A stretch of 12,942 bases of DNA from an uncultured Clostridia bacterium (GCA_947567585.1 CANONE010000055.1:1-12942); one strand, 5' to 3'; positions 6,331-12,490 are shown, numbered from the stretch's first letter. The notes: generated by a model not told the origin, from the letters alone. A program made the numbers and translations.

Positions 6331-6412
6331 GAAACCGGCAAAATCCGGCGTAAAAGTTTTTGATCAAACTTTTTTCATTGCAGGTTGTAGGACAGGGCCC
6401 TGCGGCCTTAAG
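6331..6412 (+). repeat. Dispersed intergenic repeat, copy B (upstream of nusG)
   Basis: Positions 6331-6369 match 7125-7163 (copy C) at 35 of 39 bases, and 6345-6369 is identical to the inverse of 2821-2845 (copy A). A second conserved block, CAGGGCC-x-x-GCGGCCTTAAG near 6393-6412, is shared with copy C. It ends 35 nt before the nusG start. The AACTTTTT...AAAAAGTT palindrome seen in copy C is degraded here. Confidence 0.8.
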
Positions 6413-6447
6413 CGGCGCCGGAGAAAACCTTCAACGGAGGAGAAGAG

Positions 6448-6969
6448 ATGGCGGACGAAGCGAGATGGTATGTGGTGCATACCTATTCCGGATATGAGAA
6501 CAAAGTGGCCTCGAACCTGGAAAAAACGGTGGAAAACCGGCAGATGCAGGAGCTGATCCAGGAAATCCGGGTGCCTACCGAGATGGTGACGGAAATCACC
6601 GACGACGGCAGGCGCAAGGAGGTAGAGCGCAAAATATTCCCCGGCTACGTTATCGTGAAGATGATCATGACGGACGAGAGCTGGTACGCCGTGCGCAATA
6701 TCCGTGGCTGCACTGGTTTTGTAGGCCCCTCTTCCAAGCCTGTCCCCCTTACCGACGCGGAAGTCGCCCGGCTGGGCATAGACCAGCGGCAGTTTGAGGT
6801 AAGCTATCAGGTAGGCGATTCGGTGAACATCATCGACGGCCCCCTGGAGGGTTTTGTAGGCACCGTAGAGGAAATGGACCTGGAGAAAAACCGCATTCGG
6901 GTGACGGTTTCCATGTTTGGCCGGGAGACCCCGGTGGAACTGGAGCTGGGCCAGGCGGAGCCGGTCTAA
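6448..6969 (+). CDS. nusG: Transcription termination/antitermination factor NusG
   Basis: The product has 173 residues. It binds the RNA polymerase clamp and modulates pausing, Rho-dependent termination and transcription-translation coupling. The NGN domain starts ARWYVVHTYSGYENKVASNLE (5-25) and contains RKIFPGYVIVKM (61-72) and the WYAVRNIRGCTGFVG segment (79-93). The KOW domain is at about 122-150 (VGDSVNIIDGPLEGFVGTVEE), ending VSMFGRETPVELE. All hallmarks are intact. GGAGGAGAAGAG directly precedes the ATG. It is co-oriented with secE and rplK, with unusually long gaps on both sides (152 and 322 nt), each containing the same repeat family. Confidence 0.97.
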   Translation: MADEARWYVVHTYSGYENKVASNLEKTVENRQMQELIQEIRVPTEMVTEITDDGRRKEVERKIFPGYVIVKMIMTDESWYAVRNIRGCTGFVGPSSKPVPLTDAEVARLGIDQRQFEVSYQVGDSVNIIDGPLEGFVGTVEEMDLEKNRIRVTVSMFGRETPVELELGQAEPV

Positions 6970-6992
6970 GAAGAGCGCGAAAATGCAAAAAG

Positions 6993-7119
6993 TTCTACCC
7001 ACACAAGCCAGTCAGGCGCCCGCGAAATGCAGTGAAAAGGCATTGGCCAATCACAATGAGTAGAAGTCGTAAAGCCGATAGTACAGCCAAAAGCCAACGG
7101 CTTTGCGCTGAAAGCTATC
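6993..7119 (+). promoter_or_regulatory. Candidate structured leader RNA between nusG and rplK
   Basis: The 322-nt gap 6970-7291 has nested inverted repeats. TTCTAC (6993-6998) pairs with GTAGAA (7060-7065) around AATGC/GCATT and the palindrome ATTGGCCAAT. Next, GATAG (7077-7081)/CTATC (7115-7119) encloses CAG/CTG and AAAGCC-AAC-GGCTTT (7090-7104). Ribosomal protein operons are often controlled by a product, and L1 represses L11-L1 mRNA in several bacteria, so an autoregulatory leader is plausible. I could not match a known L1 site, and these short stems could be chance. Confidence 0.35.
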
Positions 7120-7124
7120 TGTGC

Positions 7125-7212
7125 GGAACCGGCAAAATCCGGAATAAAAGTTTTTGATCTAACTTTTTGCAAAAAGTTTGCGGAGCGCGAGGCAGGGCCT
7201 CGCGGCCTTAAG
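7125..7212 (+). repeat. Dispersed intergenic repeat, copy C (upstream of rplK)
   Basis: This copy shares 35 of 39 bases with copy B over 7125-7163. It contains a perfect palindrome, AACTTTTT-GC-AAAAAGTT, just downstream (about 7161-7178), and ends with GCAGGGCCTCGCGGCCTTAAG like copy B. It ends 79 nt before rplK. The rest of the gap to rplK includes GGTACA...TGTACC, a possible hairpin, and the rplK ribosome site. Confidence 0.8.
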
Positions 7213-7291
7213 GCGTGTGTAAAGTGGGAGGTACAGGCAAATTTTTTCATACTTGTACCGCTGGAACCACGATATTTGGAGGTAATGAGAA

Positions 7292-7717
7292 ATGGCACAA
7301 AAGGTAACGGGCTTTATTAAGCTCCAGATTCCTGCCGGAAAAGCGACCCCGGCCCCGCCTGTAGGCCCTGCTTTGGGCCAGCACGGCGTAAACATCATGG
7401 CGTTTACCAAGGAGTTCAACGAGCGTACCAAGAACGATGTGGGACTGATTATCCCCGTTGTCATCACGGTATATGCCGACCGCTCCTTCACATTTGTCAC
7501 CAAGACCCCGCCCGCCGCCGTGCTCATTAAGAAGGCTTGCAACATTGAGACAGCTTCCGGCGAGCCCAACAAGAAGAAGGTGGCCAAGATCACCAAGGAG
7601 CAGATTCAGAAGATTGCCGAAACCAAGATGCCCGACCTGAACGCGGGTTCTTTGGAGGCGGCCATGAGCATGATCGCCGGCACCGCCCGCAGCATGGGCG
7701 TGGAAGTCGCAGACTAA
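7292..7717 (+). CDS. rplK: 50S ribosomal protein L11
   Basis: The product has 141 residues, exactly the family length. It forms the GTPase-associated centre with 23S rRNA and L10/L12, and in many bacteria is needed for RelA activation by uncharged tRNA. The N-terminal domain carries VTGFIKLQIPAGKATPAPPV (5-24) with the conserved proline-rich hinge, followed by GPALGQHGVNIMAFTKEFN (25-43). The C-terminal rRNA-binding domain ends KMPDLNAGSLEAAMSMIAG, TARSMGVEV. GGAGG lies 9 nt before the ATG. rplA follows after 18 nt, so the two are co-transcribed. Confidence 0.98.
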   Translation: MAQKVTGFIKLQIPAGKATPAPPVGPALGQHGVNIMAFTKEFNERTKNDVGLIIPVVITVYADRSFTFVTKTPPAAVLIKKACNIETASGEPNKKKVAKITKEQIQKIAETKMPDLNAGSLEAAMSMIAGTARSMGVEVAD

Positions 7718-7735
7718 GGGAAGGGGGAAACTGCA

Positions 7736-8428
7736 ATGAAACACGGAAAGAAGTACAGAGAGAGCGCAAAGCTCATTGACCGTCAGAAGCTATATGATAC
7801 CGCAGAGGCCCTGGACCTTTGCGTAAAGACCGGCACCACCAAGTTTGACGAGACGGTGGAGCTGCATGTAAAGCTGGGCGTAGACGGTCGCCACGCCGAC
7901 CAGCAGGTCCGCGGCGCCATTGTGCTGCCCAACGGCACTGGCAAGAATGTACGGGTTCTGGCTATCTGCAAGGGCGACAACATAGAGGCCGCCCAGGCCG
8001 CCGGCGCCGATTTTGTAGGCGCGGAGGAAATGGTCCAGAAGATTCAGTCTGAGGGCTGGATGGACTTTGACGTAGTGGTGACCTCTCCTGACATGATGGG
8101 CCTGGTAGGCCGTCTGGGCAAGATTCTGGGCCCCCGGGGCCTGATGCCCAACCCCAAGGCCGGCACGGTGACCCCGGATATCGGCAAGGCTGTGCAGGAA
8201 GCCAAAGCCGGTAAAATCGAGTACCGCCTGGACAAGACCAATATTATCCACTGCCCCATTGGAAAGATCTCCTTTGGCCCGGAGAAGCTGGCGGAGAACT
8301 TCAACACCCTGATGGATGCTATTGTAAAGGCTAAGCCCTCTGCCGCTAAAGGCCAGTATGTGCGGTCCTGTGTGCTGAGCGCCACCATGGGCCCTGGCAT
8401 TAAGATCAACCCCGCGAAGTTCGTCTGA
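7736..8428 (+). CDS. rplA: 50S ribosomal protein L1
   Basis: The product has 230 residues, standard length. It binds the mobile L1 stalk of 23S rRNA at the E site, and in several bacteria it represses translation of its own L11-L1 mRNA. The signature LGKILGPRGLMPNPKAGTVT is at 127-146, and the C-terminal return to domain I (AKPSAAKGQYVRSCVLSATM, then GPGIKINPAKFV) is complete. AAGGGGGAAA precedes the ATG. A strong intrinsic terminator follows 17 nt after the stop. In most Firmicutes rplJ and rplL come next; here the operon ends and unrelated minus-strand genes begin. Confidence 0.98.
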   Translation: MKHGKKYRESAKLIDRQKLYDTAEALDLCVKTGTTKFDETVELHVKLGVDGRHADQQVRGAIVLPNGTGKNVRVLAICKGDNIEAAQAAGADFVGAEEMVQKIQSEGWMDFDVVVTSPDMMGLVGRLGKILGPRGLMPNPKAGTVTPDIGKAVQEAKAGKIEYRLDKTNIIHCPIGKISFGPEKLAENFNTLMDAIVKAKPSAAKGQYVRSCVLSATMGPGIKINPAKFV

Positions 8429-8445
8429 GTTTTTAATAAAGAAAG

Positions 8446-8474
8446 AGACGCCTCAGCAATGAGGCGTCTTTTTT
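8446..8474 (+). terminator. Intrinsic terminator of the rplK-rplA operon
   Basis: AGACGCCTC (8446-8454), the loop AGCAAT and GAGGCGTCT (8461-8469) form a perfect 9-bp stem, followed by TTTTTT through 8474. The stop codon of the convergent membrane-protein gene (8455-8453) lies inside the stem. On the minus strand a pyrimidine-rich tail (TCTCTTTCTTTATT) follows, so it probably works in both directions. Confidence 0.92.
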
Positions 8475-8785
8475 GTCAGCCGGCGGAGCGTTCGGGCAAC
8501 GGCATACGCCAGCCAGGCGCTCAGGCTGCCCAGCAGAATCAGGCCCGCGATACCCAGAGGGAACAGATACAGCAGGCTCTCTCCAAAGACCAGGAACGCG
8601 CCATACACTGCCGCTAGAATGAGCAGGCCCATTCCCGGGGGCAGCAGTTTGGGCGGGACATGTTTTGCCCGAAAGCATAGCAGCAGCTGAGCGGCAAAAG
8701 CCAGGACAACAGGCAGTACAAAATAGCAAAAGCCGAATAGGTCGGTAAACATGTATGTGATAAAGCGCACACTCGGTGAATCCAT
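8453..8785 (-). CDS. Small membrane protein of unknown function
   Basis: The product has 110 residues. I chose the ATG at 8785 (MDSPSVRFITYMFTDL) behind GGGGGTG at 8-nt spacing. The frame is open back to 8887, but the first 34 residues of that longer version include a conjugation-protein relic (see the pseudogene), so they are probably not part of this gene. Three hydrophobic segments are predicted: about 16-37 (LFGFCYFVLPVVLAFAAQLL), 49-66 (PPGMGLLILAAVYGAFLV) and 70-96 (SLLYLFPLGIAGLILLGSLS). A basic tail, RTLRRLTKKTPHC, would be cytosolic. I recognise no family. It converges on rplA and ends within the shared terminator. It could itself be a leftover of the same transferred patch. Confidence 0.5.
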   Translation of the reverse strand: MDSPSVRFITYMFTDLFGFCYFVLPVVLAFAAQLLLCFRAKHVPPKLLPPGMGLLILAAVYGAFLVFGESLLYLFPLGIAGLILLGSLSAWLAYAVARTLRRLTKKTPHC

Positions 8786-8809
8786 CCTATAAGCACCCCC
8801 GTTTTTCTG

Positions 8810-8972
8810 ACGCGTTTTTTCCAGCGCGTCAAACATCAGGTCAACGGCATTTTGTAGCTTCGCCGTCCTCCGGCGCTTTGGACGCATTGAGCATTTCCAG
8901 CAGGGTGGACATGTCCTTTTCTTCCTCTGGCGCTTCGTGCCGGATATAGGCGGTCAGTGGTAACTGAAATCG
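8810..8972 (-). pseudogene. Frameshifted fragment of a VirD4/TraG-type conjugative coupling protein
   Basis: On the minus strand one frame reads LPLTAYIRHEAPEEEKD, then MSTLLEMLNASKAPEDGEATK, and stops at 8843-8841. The next frame continues LQNAVDLMFDALEKTR. Joined, they match the pattern I know from VirD4/TraG-family proteins of Firmicutes conjugative transposons (a 'YxxYEAPEEEQNFxxxxEMLxAxEVREDDE' then 'P-[VL]-D-x-L-F-x-x-L-E' segment). Those proteins are hexameric ATPases of about 600 residues that feed DNA to a type IV secretion channel. Only about 55 residues remain, with an indel near 8845 and no start or Walker motifs, so this is a dead relic. It points to past integration of a conjugative element between rplA and rsmI. 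The identity comes from memory of the family, not a search. Confidence 0.65.
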
Positions 8973-8982
8973 TTAACGCGGT

Positions 8983-9402
8983 TTAACCGCGCGTGCCGTA
9001 ATGCGCCCGCACAGAATCGGTACACGCCACCTTGCCTTTGACGGCAATCTTCTCCACGGCGGCAAAGAGCTTTTCCTCCGGGATCCCGTGGTCAATGCAC
9101 AGCACGCCATAGCCGGTAATACTGATTTTTTGTCCCTGTTCCAGCAGCCTGTCGACTTCCTCCTCGGTAAGGACCATCACTCCCATAAACCATTGGGCGG
9201 ACCGCAGGTTTTCGCCAACCTGCCGGGAGATCCGCTGGATGCTGGGTTCCTGGCTTTTCACAGCCTCCCGAAGGGCCTGGTTGACAAAATCGCTGCGGTT
9301 GGAATAATAGCCGTGGTCTACCAAAAGGTCGATGGCGGCCAGAGTCGAGGTATTGACATTGACAGATACCTTTTCCGTAAGCGTGGTGGAATATGTATTC
9401 AT
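8983..9402 (-). CDS. Ribbon-helix-helix (CopG-like) DNA-binding protein
   Basis: The product has 139 residues. Residues 11-49 form a ribbon-helix-helix domain: a beta strand KVSVNVN, helix A STLAAIDLLVDHG, a turn with YYSNRSDF, and helix B VNQALREAV. The domain should dimerise and bind palindromic DNA. The C-terminal part (about 66-139: RSAQWFMGVMVLTEEEVDRL, ISITGYGVLCIDHGIPEEKL, AAVEKIAVKGKVACTDSVRA) is longer than in plasmid CopG proteins and probably folds as a small sensing or oligomerisation domain; I do not know its ligand. AGGAGG is 6 nt before the ATG. A 15-bp inverted repeat overlaps its promoter, so autorepression is very likely. It lies 9-11 nt upstream of the VirD4 relic, which suggests it came with that element or survived its decay. 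An antitoxin role is possible, but no toxin gene is seen next to it. Confidence 0.8.
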   Translation of the reverse strand: MNTYSTTLTEKVSVNVNTSTLAAIDLLVDHGYYSNRSDFVNQALREAVKSQEPSIQRISRQVGENLRSAQWFMGVMVLTEEEVDRLLEQGQKISITGYGVLCIDHGIPEEKLFAAVEKIAVKGKVACTDSVRAHYGTRG

Positions 9403-9416
9403 AAGCTTCCTCCTAT

Positions 9417-9452
9417 AAGATATATATGCTCTAATTGGAGTATATATATCTT
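9417..9452. promoter_or_regulatory. Operator-like inverted repeat for the RHH regulator
   Basis: AAGATATATATGCTC (9417-9431) and GAGTATATATATCTT (9438-9452) are inverse copies with a single mismatch, separated by TAATTG. The repeat spans the promoter -10 and ends 14 nt upstream of the start codon, overlapping the likely transcription start. RHH dimers bind such symmetric sites cooperatively. Confidence 0.75.
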
Positions 9453-9476
9453 ACCACGCAGGAAACCATTTGTCAA
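9448..9476 (-). promoter_or_regulatory. Promoter of the RHH gene
   Basis: TTGACA (9476-9471), a 17-nt spacer and TAAGAT (9453-9448). The -10 is a 4/6 match but sits at the right distance and inside the operator-like repeat, so a bound RHH protein would block polymerase. The remaining gap to rsmI (9477-9522) shows no clear terminator. Confidence 0.6.
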
Positions 9477-9522
9477 TATAAAAGTGTTGGACTACGGTTT
9501 GAAGGGCCTGCCCAAAGAATCC

Positions 9523-10365
9523 CTAACCCGTTTCCACCAGCCCCCGGTAAATCTCCGCTTTCCGCAGTCCGGTCTGCTTGGCGGCGGTTTTTGCCGCCTC
9601 GCTGGGGGACTCCCCGGCTTCTACCCGCTCCCGGGCCAGGTCTACGGCGTCCTCCAGGGTATAGGCTTCCTCTGCGGCGGCTGGCTGCGCCCCGGCGATA
9701 ACCAGCACGTACTCCCCTCTGGGTTCATGCTCCCGGTAATGGGCGGCGGCTTCCCCCAGGGTTGTCCGCCAGACCTCCTCATGTATTTTGGTAAGCTCCC
9801 GCACCACGGCGATTTGCCGGCTGCTTCCAAAAAGCCTTTCGAAATCCCCCAGGGTCCGCCGCAGCTTGTGGGGGGCCTCATAAAAAATCATCGTGCGCGG
9901 CTCTTTTTCCACCTGGGCCAAATGCTCCCGCCGGCTGCGCTTGTTCACAGAGAGGAACCCTTCAAAGGTAAACCGGCCCGTAGGCAGGCCGCTTACCGCC
10001 AGCGCCGAGACGGCGGCGGTAGGCCCCGGCACCACATAGACCGGGACGCCCTCTTGGGCACAGGCGGCGATCAGGGTCTCGCCAGGGTCAGAGACAGCGG
10101 GCATCCCCGCGTCGGACACCAGAGCGCAGGTTTCTCCCGCCCGCAGCCGGGCCAGGATGGTCTCCCCACGGCTGAGCTTGTTGTGTTCAAAGTAGCTTAA
10201 AAGAGGTTTATGTATGTCAAACCGGGACAGAAGCCCCCGGGTAACCCGGGTGTCCTCCGCGGCAATGAAATCAGACTCCGCCAGGGTCTCTTTGGCTCTG
10301 GGAGAAAGATCTCCCAAATTCCCAATGGGCGTTCCCACCACATAAAGCGCGCCTTTTTCCAGCAT
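9523..10365 (-). CDS. rsmI: 16S rRNA (cytidine(1402)-2'-O)-methyltransferase RsmI
   Basis: The product has 280 residues. It methylates the 2'-O of C1402 in the decoding centre of 16S rRNA using SAM. It belongs to the tetrapyrrole-methylase fold: LYVVGTPIGNLGDLSPRA (7-24), FIAAEDTR (33-40), ALVSDAGMPAVSDPGETL (81-98), VVPGPTAAVSALAVSGLP (111-128), FEGFL (134-138) and FYEAPHKL (161-168). A short helical tail follows (to 280). I chose the ATG at 10365, which has GGGGAGG at 8 nt; the ATG at 10371 overlaps the trmN6 stop but sits only 2 nt from that site. It is tightly coupled to trmN6, the normal neighbour in Firmicutes (yabB-yabC in Bacillus). Confidence 0.95.
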   Translation of the reverse strand: MLEKGALYVVGTPIGNLGDLSPRAKETLAESDFIAAEDTRVTRGLLSRFDIHKPLLSYFEHNKLSRGETILARLRAGETCALVSDAGMPAVSDPGETLIAACAQEGVPVYVVPGPTAAVSALAVSGLPTGRFTFEGFLSVNKRSRREHLAQVEKEPRTMIFYEAPHKLRRTLGDFERLFGSSRQIAVVRELTKIHEEVWRTTLGEAAAHYREHEPRGEYVLVIAGAQPAAAEEAYTLEDAVDLARERVEAGESPSEAAKTAAKQTGLRKAEIYRGLVETG

Positions 10366-10367
10366 CC

Positions 10368-11096
10368 TCATGGCCTCCCCTTCATATAGTCTCCGCAAAT
10401 CCGCCTTAGTTCCGGGGATTCTTCCCCGTTCCCGGCCCGCAGTATAAGCGCCGGCTCTACCTGGAGCCCGCTTTTCCCGCCCCGGCGGCATTCCATTAAA
10501 AAGAGATAGGGCGGGCGGTCCTGGCTTGCCTGTACCATTCGCAGCCGCTTGGGCTCTAAACCCGCCGCATGAAAAACCAGGACCGCCTCCGCCAGCCGCT
10601 GGGCAGGCAGGCAAAAGCAAAGCCTGCCGCCTGTCTTCAGGGCAAAGCGGGCGGCGGCGGCCAGATCCGAAAGGGTAAGAGAATGGTCCTCTCTTGCCAG
10701 CCGGCGGGCTTGCGCAGCAGCCGGAGCGCCGGTGCCGGCAGGAAAATAGGGGGGATTGCAGGCCACCAGGTCCAGCCCCTGGTGGGGCAGTAGGGCTTTA
10801 TAGTCCCGGATATCCCCCAGGACAACCCGCAGCTGTTCCGTAAATCCATTTTCCGCTACGGACCGGGACAGGAGCGCCGCCGCTTCCTCCTGGATCTCCA
10901 GGGCCATCACTTTTGCGGGACGCCCCCGGGCGCACCACAGCAAAGAGATCACCCCGCAGCCCGAGCCGATATCCGCACAGCGCTGTCCTGGGCGGGGCAT
11001 GGAGAAGTCCGCCAAAAGCAGAGTGTCCGTCCCAAACCCATGCTGGTCTCCCACCAGTACCCCCACGCCGGATCCCAATGGCTCCCACCGCTCCAT
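10368..11096 (-). CDS. trmN6: tRNA1(Val) adenine-N6-methyltransferase-like protein (TrmN6/YfiC type)
   Basis: The product has 242 residues. It is a class I SAM methyltransferase: the glycine-rich motif I is CADIGSGCGVISLLW (40-54), the acidic residue binding SAM ribose is in ALEIQEEAAALL (65-76), and the catalytic NPPY is at 114-117 (LVACNPPYFP). NPPY marks N6-adenine or related exocyclic amine methylation. The N-terminal GVGVLVGDQHGFGTDTLLLA matches the YfiC/YabB subgroup, which methylates A37 of tRNA1(Val) in E. coli; the exact substrate here is inferred. GGGGGAG lies about 7 nt before the ATG. The stop codon is 2 nt from the chosen rsmI start. The pair is divergent from the 363-aa gene at 11325. 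Confidence 0.85.
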   Translation of the reverse strand: MERWEPLGSGVGVLVGDQHGFGTDTLLLADFSMPRPGQRCADIGSGCGVISLLWCARGRPAKVMALEIQEEAAALLSRSVAENGFTEQLRVVLGDIRDYKALLPHQGLDLVACNPPYFPAGTGAPAAAQARRLAREDHSLTLSDLAAAARFALKTGGRLCFCLPAQRLAEAVLVFHAAGLEPKRLRMVQASQDRPPYLFLMECRRGGKSGLQVEPALILRAGNGEESPELRRICGDYMKGRP

Positions 11097-11197
11097 AACA
11101 TCTCCCCCGTTTTGAAGTTAGGTATCGTATAATTCCGCTTACAGTTAAAGAAAGATCCTCGCGTTTCAGGACTTCTCCCCATGTATGCTTTGCGGAT

Positions 11198-11226
11198 ATT
11201 ATAGCACGTCTTTGCCGCTAAGGAAA
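11198..11226 (-). promoter_or_regulatory. Extended -10 promoter of trmN6-rsmI
   Basis: On the minus strand TATAAT (11203-11198) is directly preceded by TGC, an extended -10. The -35 at 17 nt spacing is TTTCCT (11226-11221), weak. The leader to trmN6 is about 95 nt. It is divergent from the promoter of the 363-aa gene, with the two -35 regions about 20 nt apart. Confidence 0.6.
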
Positions 11227-11246
11227 GACAATCAGCGTCTCGGGCC

Positions 11247-11274
11247 TTGCTTTTTTTAAAGAACCAGGTATAAT
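11247..11274 (+). promoter_or_regulatory. Promoter of the 363-aa gene
   Basis: TTGCTT (11247-11252), 16 nt, TATAAT (11269-11274). A second perfect TATAAT lies at 11280-11285, 11 nt further on, without a good -35. Just downstream GCTGG-TTTCG-CCAGC (11289-11303) can form a small leader hairpin before the AGGAGG ribosome site. Confidence 0.6.
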
Positions 11275-11324
11275 AGCACTATAATCAGGCTGGTTTCGCC
11301 AGCTTACAAAAGGAGGACTTCGGC

Positions 11325-12416
11325 ATGGGACATAGGTTAGCGGACGGCTTTTGCTGGTATGTTCCGGCAAGCGGCGGAGACGCCGCCCCAGAGGCGAGAT
11401 ACCGGGAGATAACAGAGTGGGCCGCGAAAGCCCGGGGAAAGAACCCCAACGCCTTTGACGGGCTGACCCAATGGATGCTGGACAATGAGGAGTGGACCAC
11501 GGACAAGCTGGAAAGAAACCGGGAAATTTTTGTGGACGGCATTGTCCGGCGCTTTCAGCGGCAAAACGCACAGCTCCGGGATATTTTGACAGAACTGCGG
11601 CCATTTGAGATCGTCAACCAAGCGGCATTCGGGGCGCTGGACGCTTTCGATGAAACTCTAAAAGGCGATCCCCCCGTGGATGCGCTGCGGGAGCCTGTGG
11701 CACAAATGATGCGGGATTTTTCTGTCATGGCGCAAAGCCGGATTCGCAAGCAGATTGCCGGGAATAAAACCGGGCCCAGCGGCACGGATACGGTAGAGGT
11801 TTTCGGCTATGTCAACCTTTTAAAGGAGTGCGACGCGCGCGTCCAGTGGACGCTGTTTATGCCGGATATGGTTTCCCGGCAGCAGGAAGGGTTCCGGATG
11901 CAGAGCTTTGAATATAAGCGCCTGCCGGCCCTGCGCTTTATTGGCCAGGAAGGGGACGGCTTGGCGAATCCGGAAAAAAGGGCCGCGCTTTTCGCCCGGT
12001 TGGACGCTATGAGCCAATACCGCAGCGGCTTTGACTACGATCTGCTCTTCATGCACCACTATTGTCTGGGGGTAGACATTAGCCCGTGGCACGGCTTTTG
12101 GGGGCGCTTTATGAAAGCGGACGCGCCGGTTCCGGAAGGCTTGGTATCCTTTGACCTGGTCCCCCATCATGACGGCAGCCCTGGAATGCCCTTTGTGTCC
12201 CAGTTTGCCTACGCTGTCTTTTCAGGGGACACAGAGGCCCTTCACCGCCGGGAGGGCTTCGACAGCGGCGCCATGTACGATGTGACCCGGAATGTAATAC
12301 TATCCCAGGACGTCTGCATTCCATACCCTGAAAAGTACTGGACTGCCGAGGTGTTCTTTCAAGGGAGCCAGAAAGAAAGCAGCGGATACCTTTTCAGCGT
12401 GATTCTGGACGAATGA
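11325..12416 (+). CDS. Unassigned 363-aa protein; C-terminal half GyrI/effector-binding-like
   Basis: I do not recognise this gene with confidence. It encodes 363 residues starting MGHRLADGFCWYVPASGGDA, with AGGAGG 8 nt before the ATG, its own promoter and a terminator-like hairpin after it, so it is a real monocistronic gene. Residues 1-170 are mostly helical and charged (REITEWAAKARGKNPNAFDG, LERNREIFVDGIVRRFQRQN), soluble and without an obvious helix-turn-helix. Residues from about 190 alternate strand and helix: FRMQSFEYKRLPALRFIGQE, FDYDLLFMHHYCLGVD, PFVSQFAYAVFSGD, then IPYPEKYWTAEVFFQG and GYLFSVILDE. The 'ExxRLPALRFIG', 'xxYAVFxG' and late 'Y-W-x-x-E-V-F' pattern resembles the GyrI-like effector-binding domain of AraC/MerR regulators, but without a DNA-binding head. 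It may bind a small molecule. No signal peptide or membrane segment is seen. Confidence 0.85.
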   Translation: MGHRLADGFCWYVPASGGDAAPEARYREITEWAAKARGKNPNAFDGLTQWMLDNEEWTTDKLERNREIFVDGIVRRFQRQNAQLRDILTELRPFEIVNQAAFGALDAFDETLKGDPPVDALREPVAQMMRDFSVMAQSRIRKQIAGNKTGPSGTDTVEVFGYVNLLKECDARVQWTLFMPDMVSRQQEGFRMQSFEYKRLPALRFIGQEGDGLANPEKRAALFARLDAMSQYRSGFDYDLLFMHHYCLGVDISPWHGFWGRFMKADAPVPEGLVSFDLVPHHDGSPGMPFVSQFAYAVFSGDTEALHRREGFDSGAMYDVTRNVILSQDVCIPYPEKYWTAEVFFQGSQKESSGYLFSVILDE

Positions 12417-12454
12417 CGCGGCAGGGAGTTCCAGCCCCCCCAGATGATAAAGGT

Positions 12455-12490
12455 GAAAGCCGGCACAGCTTGACAGCTATGCCGGCTTTC
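12455..12490. terminator. Convergent hairpin between the 363-aa gene and cotJC
   Basis: GAAAGCCGGCA (12455-12465) and TGCCGGCTTTC (12480-12490) form an 11-bp perfect stem, extended inside by AGCT-TGAC-AGCT across one C/A mismatch. No long T-run follows on either strand (only the CTTT within the stem). Lying between convergent genes, it is the likely shared transcription end point. Confidence 0.65.

Noticed and set aside
8786..8887. Longer start (8887) for the membrane protein
   Set aside because: The extra 34 residues carry the VDLMFDALEK segment of the conjugation relic, and the Met at 8785 has a better ribosome site.
9001..10200. Plus-strand 399-aa ORF across the RHH gene, its operator and rsmI
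   Set aside because: It runs antisense through two well-supported genes and a promoter, and has no ribosome site.
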